DNA of 64,000 nucleotides. Source: Dastarcus helophoroides (Eukaryota; Arthropoda; Insecta; Coleoptera; Bothrideridae). Position numbers and translations under genes: made by a program. The stretch covers positions 6,110,508-6,174,507 of the forward strand of contig CM053331.1 in assembly GCA_028583605.1 (NCBI GenBank), given 5' to 3'. A model generated the notes under the pieces. That model saw only the letters and a list, made by a program, of their open reading frames with translations, had not been told where the DNA came from and made no database searches. The number at the start of each line of letters is the position of its first letter. Position 1 is the first letter of the stretch. Of the stretch, positions 33,244 to 44,500 are shown in pieces.

Positions 33244-36200
33244 TTTATGCACTTTATTTCATTGTAAATTAGGATAAATATAACAGGATAAAATGCTGAT
33301 TTGATGATAAGCCGGCGTCAAAAATTGAGGAAGTCTAATGAGTCTGCGTAAGAGGTGTTTGCGCTCGCGCATAAGGTGGCACTGTGGCTTGCGTGAGTTA
33401 TAATTACCTCCAGTTCTAAAATTGCCCTTTTGAGAATATACTTTGTAGGTTTTGACTAAATAAGTTTCGAGTGATTTCAAGTCGCATAATGTAGAACAAG
33501 GATTAACTTTTAATTAGTTTCTCTAAATTTTAGAATATGATACAAAAAATTATTATACGTAGTGTCGTAGAGAGCTAGCCTAATGTACTCATATTTAATT
33601 TGACGTGAGAAGTGTCAATTCTAATGTCATAGTCATCGAATTAAATAGTTACCAAAAATATCCCTAGAACTAAAGCTTGCTTCACGAAGAACATTTTTGT
33701 GTTTAATGTGTTGCCTGTATTTGAGGGGTTGTTTAGCTAATATAATTGGACTAAATGTTTTCTGCCATAATTTTTAATTGTCATTACTAACAATTTAATA
33801 ACTTCAAAAGATTTTAATGTCATCTCTTACTATTAAAACAACCCACAACATTTGCTAGTTGCCTGCGATTGGGGGGCGCAATGGCAAATGCTTAGGTCCT
33901 TGCGTATCTTGGAGGCCCTGCGCATCCGTATCGTTGAACTATGCAATGACAGGTCTATGGAAAAGGGGAGCGGGAGAGAGCACGCAATAGTAGCGTAGAC
34001 CATTTTTAGATTTTTAATTTAATTTATAAAAATTTCTTAGTTCTTAAATTAATATCGACACCAGTATTGCCAACCCGAAAATATCTATTTCTGTCACGCC
34101 GAACAAAAAATCCTGTTATTTGTGCGCAAAACCTGCTGCCCACTCTTGAATCTTTTATAAACAAAGTTGTTACACAAATGGTACGCACGGCGGATCTTCT
34201 CCCTTACGACACAACAATAGTTGTTTGATTAGCAACGGAAAGAAGTTCATTGTCAATCAAGTAAGACATTTGTTTGTCTGGATTTGCAGAATGAAACTAA
34301 CTGCTTAACAAAAATAAAATATATGTTGTGAAATGCCAAATCAATATTAGAACTATTTACCTTCTTTAGGTTGGCATTGCATTGTTCTATGTTTGCTAAA
34401 AATGTCAAATGTCAATCAATAATATTTTTTAATAAAACAGTAAGAAGTTTCTCTATGCAATATATTAAAAGAATCCAGCATCCTGCTTAAAAGCTATTCC
34501 ACTAATCAAAATTAACAACAATATACAATTTATAGCTTAAGAGAAAAGAACTGCACTACGTAATTGGGTTTATGTTGATTGTACAGGTACTGAAATATTC
34601 AAATTAGATATACATGCATATTATGTCCGAATTGGAGATTTTAGCAAAATCCCGTTACAATCTTTCTAATTTGAAAAACCTTCCGGCTACATGCTACTAG
34701 CATCAAAATTCTGCTACTGTAGCAGAATTCTGCTACGGTTGGCAACACTGATCGACACTAAGAAATTTGGAAATTAAATTGAAAATAAATAACCTTGTCC
34801 TCGAAAATTCCTTTTAAAATTCAGTTTTTTAATATAACTTTATTTATTCTTTTATTGATTAATTTTCTTAAAATTCTATGTCTAAATTTAAAACTCGACT
34901 ATTTGTATGTGAAAGCGTAGAAAGGTTATCTCTTAAAATTCAGAAACTTCGGGTTTAAAATCGAAATTAATCTCGAAATTCTACCTTGTTTTCTTGAAAT
35001 TTCGACTTTTATTTCTAAAAATTTTTGCTTTAATCTCGAAACTTCGACTTTAATGTCGAAATTTCGACTTTAATCTCAAGATTTTAATACTCTGTGGTTA
35101 GGTTAGGCAGATGACAGTTGCATTCCCCACACCCCCATACCAAAAATATTTAGAGTTGTTAGTAGGCTGTGTTCAGTAATTTCTATTTTTAATTACCATA
35201 ATTTCGTTTCTTTTTCTCGAAACTTCGGCATTAAAGTTGAAATTTCGAGAAAAAAATCGAAAATTCGAGTTTAAACACGAAATTTCAAGAAAAAGGTCGA
35301 AATTTCGAGTTTAAATTCGAAATTTCAAGAAAAAGGTCGAAATTTCGAGTTTAAAGTCTCTAAATTCCGAGATTAAAGTCAAAATCTCGTGATTAAAGTG
35401 CAAATTTCGAGAAAAAAAGGAGAAATTTCGAGAAAAAAGTCGAAATTTCTAAAAAAAATGTTTTGATCGCTGCCCTTTCTGCGCCTTTGTATTTCTATTA
35501 TAAATTTCCAGTTTTTTTCTTTTAGGAAAAATTAAATATTTATAAAACGATTTCAAGGTTTAACTCGAAATTATGATTTTAAAATTAAAAGAGAAAGTTT
35601 TCTATAAATATCTTGCGGCCAAATTCGACAATAGCTTTAATAATAGAAAAAAAATCTCAAAATGTCAGGTTAAAAACTGAATCTTTTTCGAATTTTAGAC
35701 ATTAATTCCAAAATTTTTGCCGATTTTCAACTTCCGACATTTCCAGGGTAAAATCAAAATTTTTGGAAAATTATTTTTTGAAATTTATGTCAACTTTGGG
35801 GTTAAAGTTGAAGTTCTAAGAAAAAATTCTTTTAAGTCCAAAATGGAAATTTTGGCTGAAAGCACGATATTTCGAAAAAGTAGACATTTTAGGTTTGAAA
35901 TTTAGATTTATAGAAATATTGAGATTAAAGTTTCAAATTCCCACTTTTTTCCTCAATGTTTCAGCATAAAATAAAAAATTTAAAAAATAAAAATTTTTAA
36001 TTAATTATTTGGAGAAAACAAATAAAATTATGTAAAAAGCCAAATTTTGCAGCAATTTGAAAAAAAAATCGTTTAAGGAAAATGTAGAAATTTGAAATTA
36101 ACCCAAACTTTTCATGATAGTATGTGAAAAACCAAAAATTCACTATTTCTATTATTGAAAAAACAAAGAATAAACATGAATGTTTATGATATATATTTGG

Positions 36201-36451
36201 AAATTTGTGTAAAATACGTAATTATATTGTTTTTATGCATTTTGCGGCTTTATATACCTCCTAAACCATCTTTAATTTTGGTTACATAACCTCAATTTAA
36301 TTTAGGGTCTATTTTTATTACCTAAAATGATTATCTTGCGGGAAATGCAATTTTCATTAAAATAAATATTTTAAAATTGCCTTATTCCTTACAGAATTTA
36401 ATGTGTGAAACTCATTATGTTTAGAACGCAAATTCTTTATCTACTACAATA

Positions 36452-36472
36452 AAGATGGCGGCAATGACGTCA
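36452..36472 (+). promoter_or_regulatory. AAGATGGCGGC (YY1/Pho-type) plus TGACGTCA (CRE) upstream of Tom20
   Basis: AAGATGGCGGC at 36452-36462 is followed after two bases by the full CRE palindrome TGACGTCA at 36465-36472, about 530 bp upstream of the Tom20 start. Both are familiar promoter-type motifs; whether they belong to Tom20 is inference. Confidence 0.4.
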
Positions 36473-36954
36473 GCAATTTTGCGGTTTATTACAGTGGTAG
36501 ATCTAGAGGAGCAAATAACGTGTCCATTTAACCATAATAATTATTAAACCTTTTATGTAATCTTTTATAATCCTATAATACCGAAATTTAAATTCAATTC
36601 AATTTAAACCTATACAGTTTTCTAATATTATTCGTCTAAAGTGTAATGCTGGCTTAATCTACCATCCATTTGAGCTAGCGGGCACATAAAAATTGTTGAG
36701 AAAGCGGACGCGAAAACCATATTTTGGACCGTGAAGCCTACTAAACTCTTTTTGGATAAAACAATTGTATAGACAAATTTGTCATTGTCAAAAAGAATTT
36801 TGTAATTATTTTGGCAATTATTTCTTGACTCACATCAATAAATCAACGATTTGAATTAAATTCGACATTTGGAAATTCGAAGTAACAGGAACGGAGCTTT
36901 GACCTTGAGTAGCGTAGTTCAAAAACTTTTCACCTCCTCTTCGCGTCGTGCGTG

Positions 36955-36969
36955 ATGGATGTGGTGTAA
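36955..36969 (+). promoter_or_regulatory. short upstream ORF in the Tom20 leader
   Basis: ATG GAT GTG GTG TAA ends 36 bp before the Tom20 ATG. It would be translated only if transcription starts upstream of 36955, which is unknown. Confidence 0.35.
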
Positions 36970-37005
36970 TAGTTTTACGAAAATTTTAAGTTAAATTATT
37001 TTTCA

Positions 37006-37135
37006 ATGGAGATCTTAACGTCGAAAGCGGCACTAGTAGCAGCAGGTGTCTGTGGGACATTATTTTTGGGTTACTGCATCTATTTCGACCACCAAAGACA
37101 CAGTGATCCCGATTTCAAGAGAAAACTACGCGAAC
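37006..37135 (+). CDS. Tom20: Tom20 exon 1 (membrane anchor)
   Basis: 43 codons plus one base, from ATG at 37006 to the GTAAGT donor. It holds the transmembrane anchor and the start of the basic linker; the split Arg codon is completed in exon 2. Confidence 0.93.
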
Positions 37136-37515
37136 GTAAGTCGATTAGTTAGGTTATGTCCCTCTATTAAAAACCTCCCGTTTCAGGCCGAAGGGCCAAG
37201 AAGGCGGCCGCCTCTTCTGGTAAACGCACAAATACCGTATTTCCCGATATGAAAGATCACGAGGCCGTGCAAAGGTTCTTCTTGCAAGAAATCCAATTAG
37301 GGGAAGAATTATTGGCCGCTGGTGACCTTGAAAATGGGGTTGACCACTTGGGTAATGCCGTGGCCGTTTGTGGGCAACCTAACGATCTTTTGCAAGTGTT
37401 ACAACAAACTCTGCAACCTCAAGTTTTCCACTTACTCGTTCAGAGGTTGCCCGCTGTAGCGCCTCGATTGATGAAGGCCCAATCGGCCCCCATGCAGGAG
37501 GACGATGTTGAATAG
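37006..37515 (+). CDS. Tom20: Tom20, mitochondrial import receptor subunit
   Basis: Exons 37006-37135 and 37187-37515 with a 51-bp GTAAGT...TTTCAG intron encode 152 residues, close to the usual 145. Residues about 8-28 (AALVAAGVCGTLFLGYCIYF) are the N-terminal membrane anchor, followed by FDHQRHSDPDFKRKLRERR and a Lys/Ala-rich linker. The receptor domain has EAVQRFFLQEIQLGEELLAA, the TPR-like helices and NAVAVCGQPNDLLQVLQQTL, ending in the acidic EDDVE typical of Tom20. In this family the protein sits in the outer mitochondrial membrane with its receptor domain in the cytosol and binds mitochondrial presequences as part of the TOM complex. The gene is divergent from d4 and convergent with cofilin. 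AATAAA lies at 37632. Confidence 0.96.
37187..37515 (+). CDS. Tom20: Tom20 exon 2 (receptor domain)
   Basis: Begins after TTTCAG with the remainder of an Arg codon and runs to TAG at 37513-37515. It encodes the cytosolic TPR-like presequence-binding domain and the acidic C-terminus. The ATG at 37249 is internal, not the start. Confidence 0.95.
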
Positions 37516-37631
37516 ATTTAATTACTAGGTCACTAGTCTGATTCTTAGGAAGTTGTTACTGTAAAATTTATTGGTTTTTACAATACACTGGAAATGTTTA
37601 TTTATGTCTTTTTTAAGTGTTTTTCTGTGTA

Positions 37632-37637
37632 AATAAA
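37632..37637 (+). terminator. Tom20 polyadenylation signal
   Basis: AATAAA 117 bp after the Tom20 stop, followed by TGTTATAAAT-type sequence. Confidence 0.6.
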
Positions 37638-38124
37638 ATGTTATAAATATGCAAAGATTTCATTAAAATCATATGCATTTAGAAAATTATGTTTTTCCTA
37701 ATAGGTTATTACTGTATCATTGTCGCTTTTTCTAAACATCATGGCCACTGTTTAAAACGTCATGGTTGTCACTTTTTCCATTTGATTATATTAACCTTCG
37801 GGGAAAGTTTGTTTTAATTGGGAAAAAGTTACCTTGTAGATTAACAATCACTTTACATCCGCCTGAGAGGCCAGCTACAGCATACGTAATTAAAAATTCA
37901 CGAATTTGTGTGTGCACGTTATTTAAATTGAATAAATATTCGAAGATGTACAAAAAAATTGTTTTGCAACATCAGTACTAACTGGACCAAAGTTATCGAG
38001 AACTTTGGTTGTTAATTTTTCTTCTTGAAGATAAAATTTTAAAGTGATGTATTATTTTTTCATAAATTCCATTTCCATAAATTAAGTAAGATTAAAATCG
38101 AAATTTTAAAGATAATTTTTTTTT

Positions 38125-38260
38125 GGTGAAACGGATTGGTTCTTAGTTATCTTCAAAAATTGAAATACAAATCTTGTCCCCTGAAACCAAGAAAGATTAA
38201 AAAACGCAACAAAGGTTGCTCTAACGAGTTTCGATAGCCAAGCTATCATCTTCAGAGATA
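38125..38260. repeat. foldback element copy E
   Basis: Left end GGTGAAACGGATTGG, TCTTAGTTATCTTCAAAAAT, CTTGTCCCCTGAAACCAAGA, then the core on the minus strand (CTGAAGATGATAGC, TTG, GCTATCGAAACTCG). The stem III palindrome is broken by one base. The other arm is missing. Confidence 0.7.
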
Positions 38261-40970
38261 GACTGATTGGAATTTTGAAAAGATCGGTCAACTTTTCGAG
38301 TTTAGTATTGAAGTTTGTGGAAAATGAAAGGTTAAAATAAAAAGTCAAAATTCAAAGTTAAAAATTTCGGAAAAAGTTTGACAAAATTCAAATGTTGAGA
38401 TTTTTCTTAAAAAACTTAAATTTCGCAAAAGAAAATTGTTGACTTTTTTTCCTTTTGAAATTCTAGTTTATGTAAAATTCGAAGTTTTGAGAAAACGGAA
38501 AATTTCGAGAAAAAAAATTATAACTATGTCATAATGTCAACATTTCTACTTTAAAAAATTGTTAAATCCGAAAATTTTATTTGGAAATTCCGCTCAAAAC
38601 TAAAAAAATTCAAGAAAAAGCCGAATTTTTTAGATTTGATTCTAGACTTTTTTTGAAATCTTGATTTTTGTTCTTAGAATCTAATTCAATCAATAATTTG
38701 TTAGATTTTTGTTAAAAATGTTGACTTCGAATTCAAAATGTTGCCTTTCTGGAAACTATCGCTCCTTTTTCTCAAAGTTTAGACTTCAGTCTTCATATTT
38801 CTAGATTTCCCTCAATATTTTGAGTTTAAATTTGAGCTAAAGAACTGAAGATTACAGGTTTAAACTTCGAGTTTTGCTAAACATGACTTTTTGCTCAAAG
38901 TTTCTAGTCATAATTGTGAATTAAACTCGACATTTTAATTAATAATTTCTAATATTAAATTTAGTTTGTTTTTTCGAAATTTTGGCCAACTTGAAATAGG
39001 AACTTTTTTTAAATTTTGAGTGTGTTGAAATTCGAATATTTTTCGAGATATTGGATATTTTTCAAGGTTTCGAAGTAAAACTAAATAAAAAAGAATCAGA
39101 TTTCAAAAAACGTTGAAGTAGATATTTTGAGCAAAAATTCAAAATTTTAAAATATTACAATGGAAATTTTCAAGGTGAAAGAAAAAAATTTCCGAAAAAA
39201 TCGACTTTCAACTTCTAAGCTCAAATTTTCTAGGAAAAAATGCCATTTCAGAATCAACAACAAACACATGGGGAAAAAATTCAAATTTTCTAATTTAAAG
39301 TAGATATTTTAGGAAAACAAAAGTGAATAAAAACGTGTTCACTTTTAGCTAAAAAAATTCGTGAAAAAAAAGTGTTTATGTTTTAATAAATTGGAATTTC
39401 ATTCAAAATCAAATTTAAACGCAAACATTCGAGGAATGGAAAGATCTTTCGAGTTTAAATCCGAAATTTCAAGAAAAAGATCAATATTTTCAAATTAAAA
39501 TTTGTAAGAAAAATGTGAAATGCTTTAGAAAAAACAAAATTTTGACTTTCAAAGTCAAAGCAATTTGAAAAGACTGCAATTTTGAGACTAAAGACGAAAT
39601 TTTGAGAAAAAAGTCGGAATTTCTAAAAAAATATAGTTTTAAGATAAACATGGAAAATTAAATTAGTTTAATTTCAAAATTTCAATCTTAAATTGAAAAA
39701 AAAAGAACAAATTTAAAGATAAAACTTCGAAATTTTGAGACGGTCGAATTTTGATAAAAGAATCAAATTTTAGAATAAATTTGAAACTTCAAAAGAAAAA
39801 GAAATTTAAAAAAAAACGGAATTTGGGAAAAAGGTCGACATTTTCTCGAAATGTCGATCTTTTTCCCATTCAAGGAAAATCTGGTTTTTCCTCAGTATCT
39901 TTTCTGATATTTTCACAATAGCCCCAAATTATCAATCACAGTGGCATTTTAAAAAAATAATCTGAAAATTAAAGTCACCTTTTGTTATTCTGAGAAATTG
40001 TTGAGATTTGTAAAAATAATTTTTACAATTTAGCAAATATACTTTCTTCAAAAAAATCTTTATTCGAAAACGTTGTAAATGGATATAAAAAATATAGAAA
40101 CTCCAAGAAAATCGAAATTCTAGATTAAAAAAAAATCAAACCTTTGAAGCGTTCGTTCAGTTTTAAGAAAAAAAAAGTTTGAAATTTCTAAATGTTTCGA
40201 TTTATTATTTAATAAATTTTTTTTACAAGTTGCAGGATTTTGACATCTCAAAATTTTAATTTTTGTCCTAAAATGTGACGTTATTTCTCGATATTTTAAA
40301 GTTTATTCTCAAAATTTCGATACCATTTCCAAATTTTGTTCTGCTTAAACTCAAAGTTTTGGCAAAATTTAAAAGTTTTTTTGACCTTAATCCCTTCCCG
40401 TATTTTAAATTTAAAACTTTACTTTAGATTTCAAATTTTAAGATTTTTTTTTAATTATCTGGTTTTTCTTTGTTTTCTGATATATTCGTGTTAGTCCCAA
40501 ATCAATCATAAAGTTGCAATTTTTACAAAATATATAAACAGAAAATTAAAATTTTTTTTTATTATGAGAAAAAGTCGATACTTCCAAAAATAATTTTTAC
40601 AATCTTGCAAAATATAATTTTAAAAAAAATTCTTGATTTGTAAAAATTTGGAAATCGAAATAAAAAATACTGAAATTCCAACAAAGTCGAAATTCTGGAA
40701 AAAAATAAATTGAACATCCAAAGCCTTGGGTCCCAGATTTAAGAAAAAAATTGGAATCTTCTAAACTGGTTTAAATTTTTCTCTAATCAAAAATTTCTTT
40801 TACAAGCTTCAGGATTTTGACATATCTTAAAATTTTTTATCAATACGATGTTATTCTCGACATTTCGTTTTTAGTCCAAATTAAAAAAAAAAACTTTGGC
40901 AATTCCCATTTCAAATTTAAAACTGGGAAAATATGCTTGAAAAGATGTGGGGGGTTAATTTCGAATCTCT

Positions 40971-41019
40971 CTTAGCAGCTGCCTATTTCATGCCCTACAT
41001 GAAATAGGCAGCTGCTAAG
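40971..41019. repeat. perfect 22-bp hairpin
   Basis: CTTAGCAGCTGCCTATTTCATG (40971-40992) and its exact reverse complement (40998-41019) are separated by CCCTA. It lies in unique sequence about 360 bp beyond the cofilin poly(A) signal. Confidence 0.85.
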
Positions 41020-41374
41020 CTACCAAATTTCAGGTTTTAAGTTATATAATTTCAGAGATTTCATCGAGTGGTGGTTATTTAGACGAATTTTTTAAGGTTA
41101 GATATTTTACTCATTTTTGTTCTGTTTCTTCAGAACTACCGGCACTAAAGTTAAACTCTGTCAACTAACTACATGCAAAACTTGATGGGCAAACCTAGTT
41201 CCAGTACAGGAAAATAAATCTGTTGTCAACTCCATAAACTTTCATGCAATATTGAGAAAAACTCGTCAAATTTGAAAATTGTATTTAATTTCGGGATTAT
41301 CTAATTACACCAGTATTTTTTACATGAATACATTACAGTAATAAAACACTTTCCATACAGTTTAAAAATGAAGC

Positions 41375-41380
41375 TTTATT
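41375..41380 (-). terminator. cofilin polyadenylation signal
   Basis: AATAAA on the minus strand, about 90 bp downstream of the cofilin stop codon. Confidence 0.6.
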
Positions 41381-41469
41381 TAAATATTCAAATACTTATA
41401 AATAATACACCTCGGATAGGTTTGGTGCGTTGAGTACAGTCGTAGCAAAAGAAAAAAAAAATTGATAAA

Positions 41470-41590
41470 CTACTGACGATCGGTGGCTCGTAATTTCTCC
41501 TCAACAGCTTCCTGGCTGGCCTCTGACAAGTCCGTCGCTTGGATATACTTTTGTACACCTACCAGGGATTTTTTAAGGGCATCAAAGGAG
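41470..41590 (-). CDS. tsr: cofilin last coding exon
   Basis: GTTGCAG acceptor. The first base completes Ser, then SFDALKKSLVGVQKYIQATD to ATDRQ and TAG (41472-41470). The phase matches exon 2 exactly. Confidence 0.95.
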
Positions 41591-44500
41591 CTGCAACAAC
41601 ACCAAAATTATTAACGAGTCATCAATGCAAAACAATTTTTTGATATTGTCAACTTTATATTTGAAAATAGAACACTTGAAAAAGTTGGAAGTTGAAACTT
41701 TACGGGAGAAGTCAACATTCAAAATTAATCCTAATTTCATGAAAAAGAAATATTCGATTTCAAAATCTGGGGAACCAAATTAAAAATGTTTACGATTAAA
41801 CTGGAGTTTTAGGCAAAACCGAGAAATTGGTCGAAATTTATTTTCAAATTCAAATTGAGGGTTGAAACATGAATGGTTACAAAAATAGTTAATTTTATTC
41901 AAAATTTCGACCCCTTCATTTGAATTTTTGACTCTAATCTTAGAAAATTGATATACACATCGTGTCCTGGCTCTGGAACAATTGTTGTGCTTTTAATCGT
42001 TTAGTTGCAGGGGACAAGAATTGTATATCAGTTTTTGAATCTTCAAAAATTGATATACAAATCTCTATCTAGCCAACGACCAGTTAAAATTATCTAATTT
42101 TAGAATTGATAAAAAATTCTATATTTCGAGTTAAACATTTTGAGGAAAAGTTGACATTTCGAAAGAAATTGAACATTTAAAAAAATCAAATTCGAAATTT
42201 AACAAGAAATGTTGGGAACAAAGTCGAAATTTAGAGAAAATTTTGAAGTGAATGAATTGTGACATTTAAACTAGAAGTTGACAAAACTTGGAACTTTAGG
42301 CTCGAAATTTCCAAGAGGATGGAAATTTTTAATTTTTTTGGTATAAATTCACTCACCTGGAATACAACATCTTCTTCTTAACCTTGGCGGTGTCGGGACA
42401 CCAGGACATTAGGAAGAGTTTTTGTTTTTTAGAGGACTCCGAAGTACCCTGACATTGATGCATATATTCAAAATCGAAAAGACCGTAGCGGCATTCACCG
42501 GCACCGCCAGCCTGCAGGTTCTGCAAGAACTGATCGTATTCCTCATCACGGGCCCCTATCACCTCTACGTCGATCTGTTTTTCATCTTTAATAAAGAAAA
42601 TTACGTAGCGGTGTTTTTTGTCTTTCTTGATTTCTTCGTATGTCGTTTTACACGAATCGGAAACTGTTACACCTGATGCCTGCAAAAAAAAATTTTTATT
42701 AGTTAAGTGGAGCCAAAAATGTTAGGTACAAAGCGAAAACATTCACAAAAATTACTTAAATAATCAACAGGTGCTGCTGGGAAAGTTAAGTTATATTATT
42801 TATTAGAGATTATTTCGGTCACTTTAATTTTCTTTTTTCTTCTTTTCATCTCCTGTATCAGATCTTTTTAATTTTCTCTCTCCACTCAAGCGCTTTATTC
42901 TCTCGGCTCTTTCCCTTTCCTTTTTTCTCTACCTTTTCCGCCCCTATCTCTTCCTTCCGAGTCTCTTTCACTCTTCCTCATTATATTGCGTCTCTCGTTT
43001 AAAAAGCTTTACTAAAAAGGACTGAGGGAGTGATGACAACAATTTGAAGAAACCTGACGATGACAACAAACTGAAGAATGCCGATGACAACAAACTGAAG
43101 AAAGTCGATGACAACAAACTGAAGAAAGCCGATGACAACAAACTGAAGAAATCCGATGGCAACAAACTGAAGAAAGCCGATGACAACAAACTGAAGAAAA
43201 CCGATGACAACAAACTGAAAAAAATCGATGACAAAAAACTGACGAGGCGAAAAATTGAGAAAAGTTAATAACAATAATCAATTCGAGAAGGAATCAGCTG
43301 TGAAGCAATTTACTCATACGAGATGAACGAGATGATAATAGAAATATTTAAACTGTCAATGGATGGACACTTGATAATATTATCCCAAATTAATGAAAAA
43401 TTATTTGTTTCTGTTGTACTATAATTAACTAATGACCTACAACAGATTACTTAAATTTTGGAAATTTGCCGAATATTAAACACTAAAGCAATTTTGTCAA
43501 TGTGCCCACTGTTTATATTATTTTCTAACATTTTCATTTCTGCGTATTTTTAAAGCGTGTAGCAACCATATGAGCTCCAATTCAGTAACTAATAATAAAA
43601 TAAATTGCATTTGAATCTTTTTATAACAAAAGGAAATGAGTAATTGGTATATTTACTCCTAACTAAATATTAAAAAAAAATTGATTGTTATGAATACTGT
43701 TCGCATAAAAATGTACACAAATTTAATTGTTTTGTTAAATATTTTTTTTGCGTTGTTCCCAAATAAATTAAATTTTAATAACCTAGTCAGAAACTCATAC
43801 GATTAACCACTTTTCAAATTACTTTCCTGAAAAGTCAACATGTAAGTTTTTTTTTTAAATTTCTGGATTTAAGTCAAAAAAGAGGAAGAACTTTTAAATG
43901 CTGAATTCAAAATTTGGCTTCCCTTTCAAATTTCGACTTTTTTCCCGAAAGTTCGAGCTTATCAGCAAAATGTTGACACAAAAGTCGAAATTCCAGACTT
44001 TCCTTGGAAGTTAAGAAAGGTCAACATTTTAAATTTGGAATCTATATGACTTCAAAAGCATTTCTAGTTAACATTGGCTTTTTTTTGTAAAATTTGATTG
44101 TTCAACCCAAGATCTAGACTAGTTTTTGAAATTCTGATGATTTTGTCGTGATTTGGAGCTTTTCTTAAAATTTCGAGCTTACCCTGACGTTTTCAACTTT
44201 TGAATTCATTCCATTTTATTAATTTCGAGTTTTTCGTTAAATGATTTTAAAATTTTGAACATAAACTCGAATTTTGAACTTTTTTTTTTTGAATGCTTAT
44301 CGTTTTGAGAATTTTTTTCCCGACCTTGACATTTTGACTCGTCTGGAAATTTCCACTTGTCTGGAAATTTCGACCTCTCCTTCAAAATTTTAGTTGGCGC
44401 TCGAAACTTGGGCCTTTTTCTCGAACCCTTCTGGAAATTTCGATGTTTTTTGGAAATCTCCACTGTGAGTGGCCAATTTTGATATTTTTTTCCTGCTATG

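Larger units (their letters stand above)
33244..37005. other. d4-Tom20 divergent intergenic region
   Basis: The first 300 bp beyond the d4 start are relatively GC-rich (TGCGCTCGCGCATAAGG) and likely hold the d4 5' UTR and promoter. 33840-34260 is moderately complex and unclassified. 34707-34729 is a perfect 11-bp-arm palindrome (AATTCTGCTAC around one T). Repeat blocks occupy about 34940-36100 and switch from T-rich to A-rich strand. The Tom20 upstream motifs are listed separately. Confidence 0.55.
37638..41374. other. Tom20-cofilin convergent intergenic region
   Basis: Short unique stretch to about 38050, then foldback copy E, then A-rich repeat DNA (38330-39800) and T-rich repeat DNA (40190-40920), a 22-bp hairpin at 40971-41019 and unique sequence near the cofilin 3' end. 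No gene is seen. Confidence 0.6.

Noticed and set aside
42422..42676. 84-codon plus-strand frame over cofilin
   Set aside because: Antisense shadow of a conserved cofilin exon.
42968..43281. Minus-strand frames of 88-91 codons
   Set aside because: Shadow frames of the 24-bp minisatellite.
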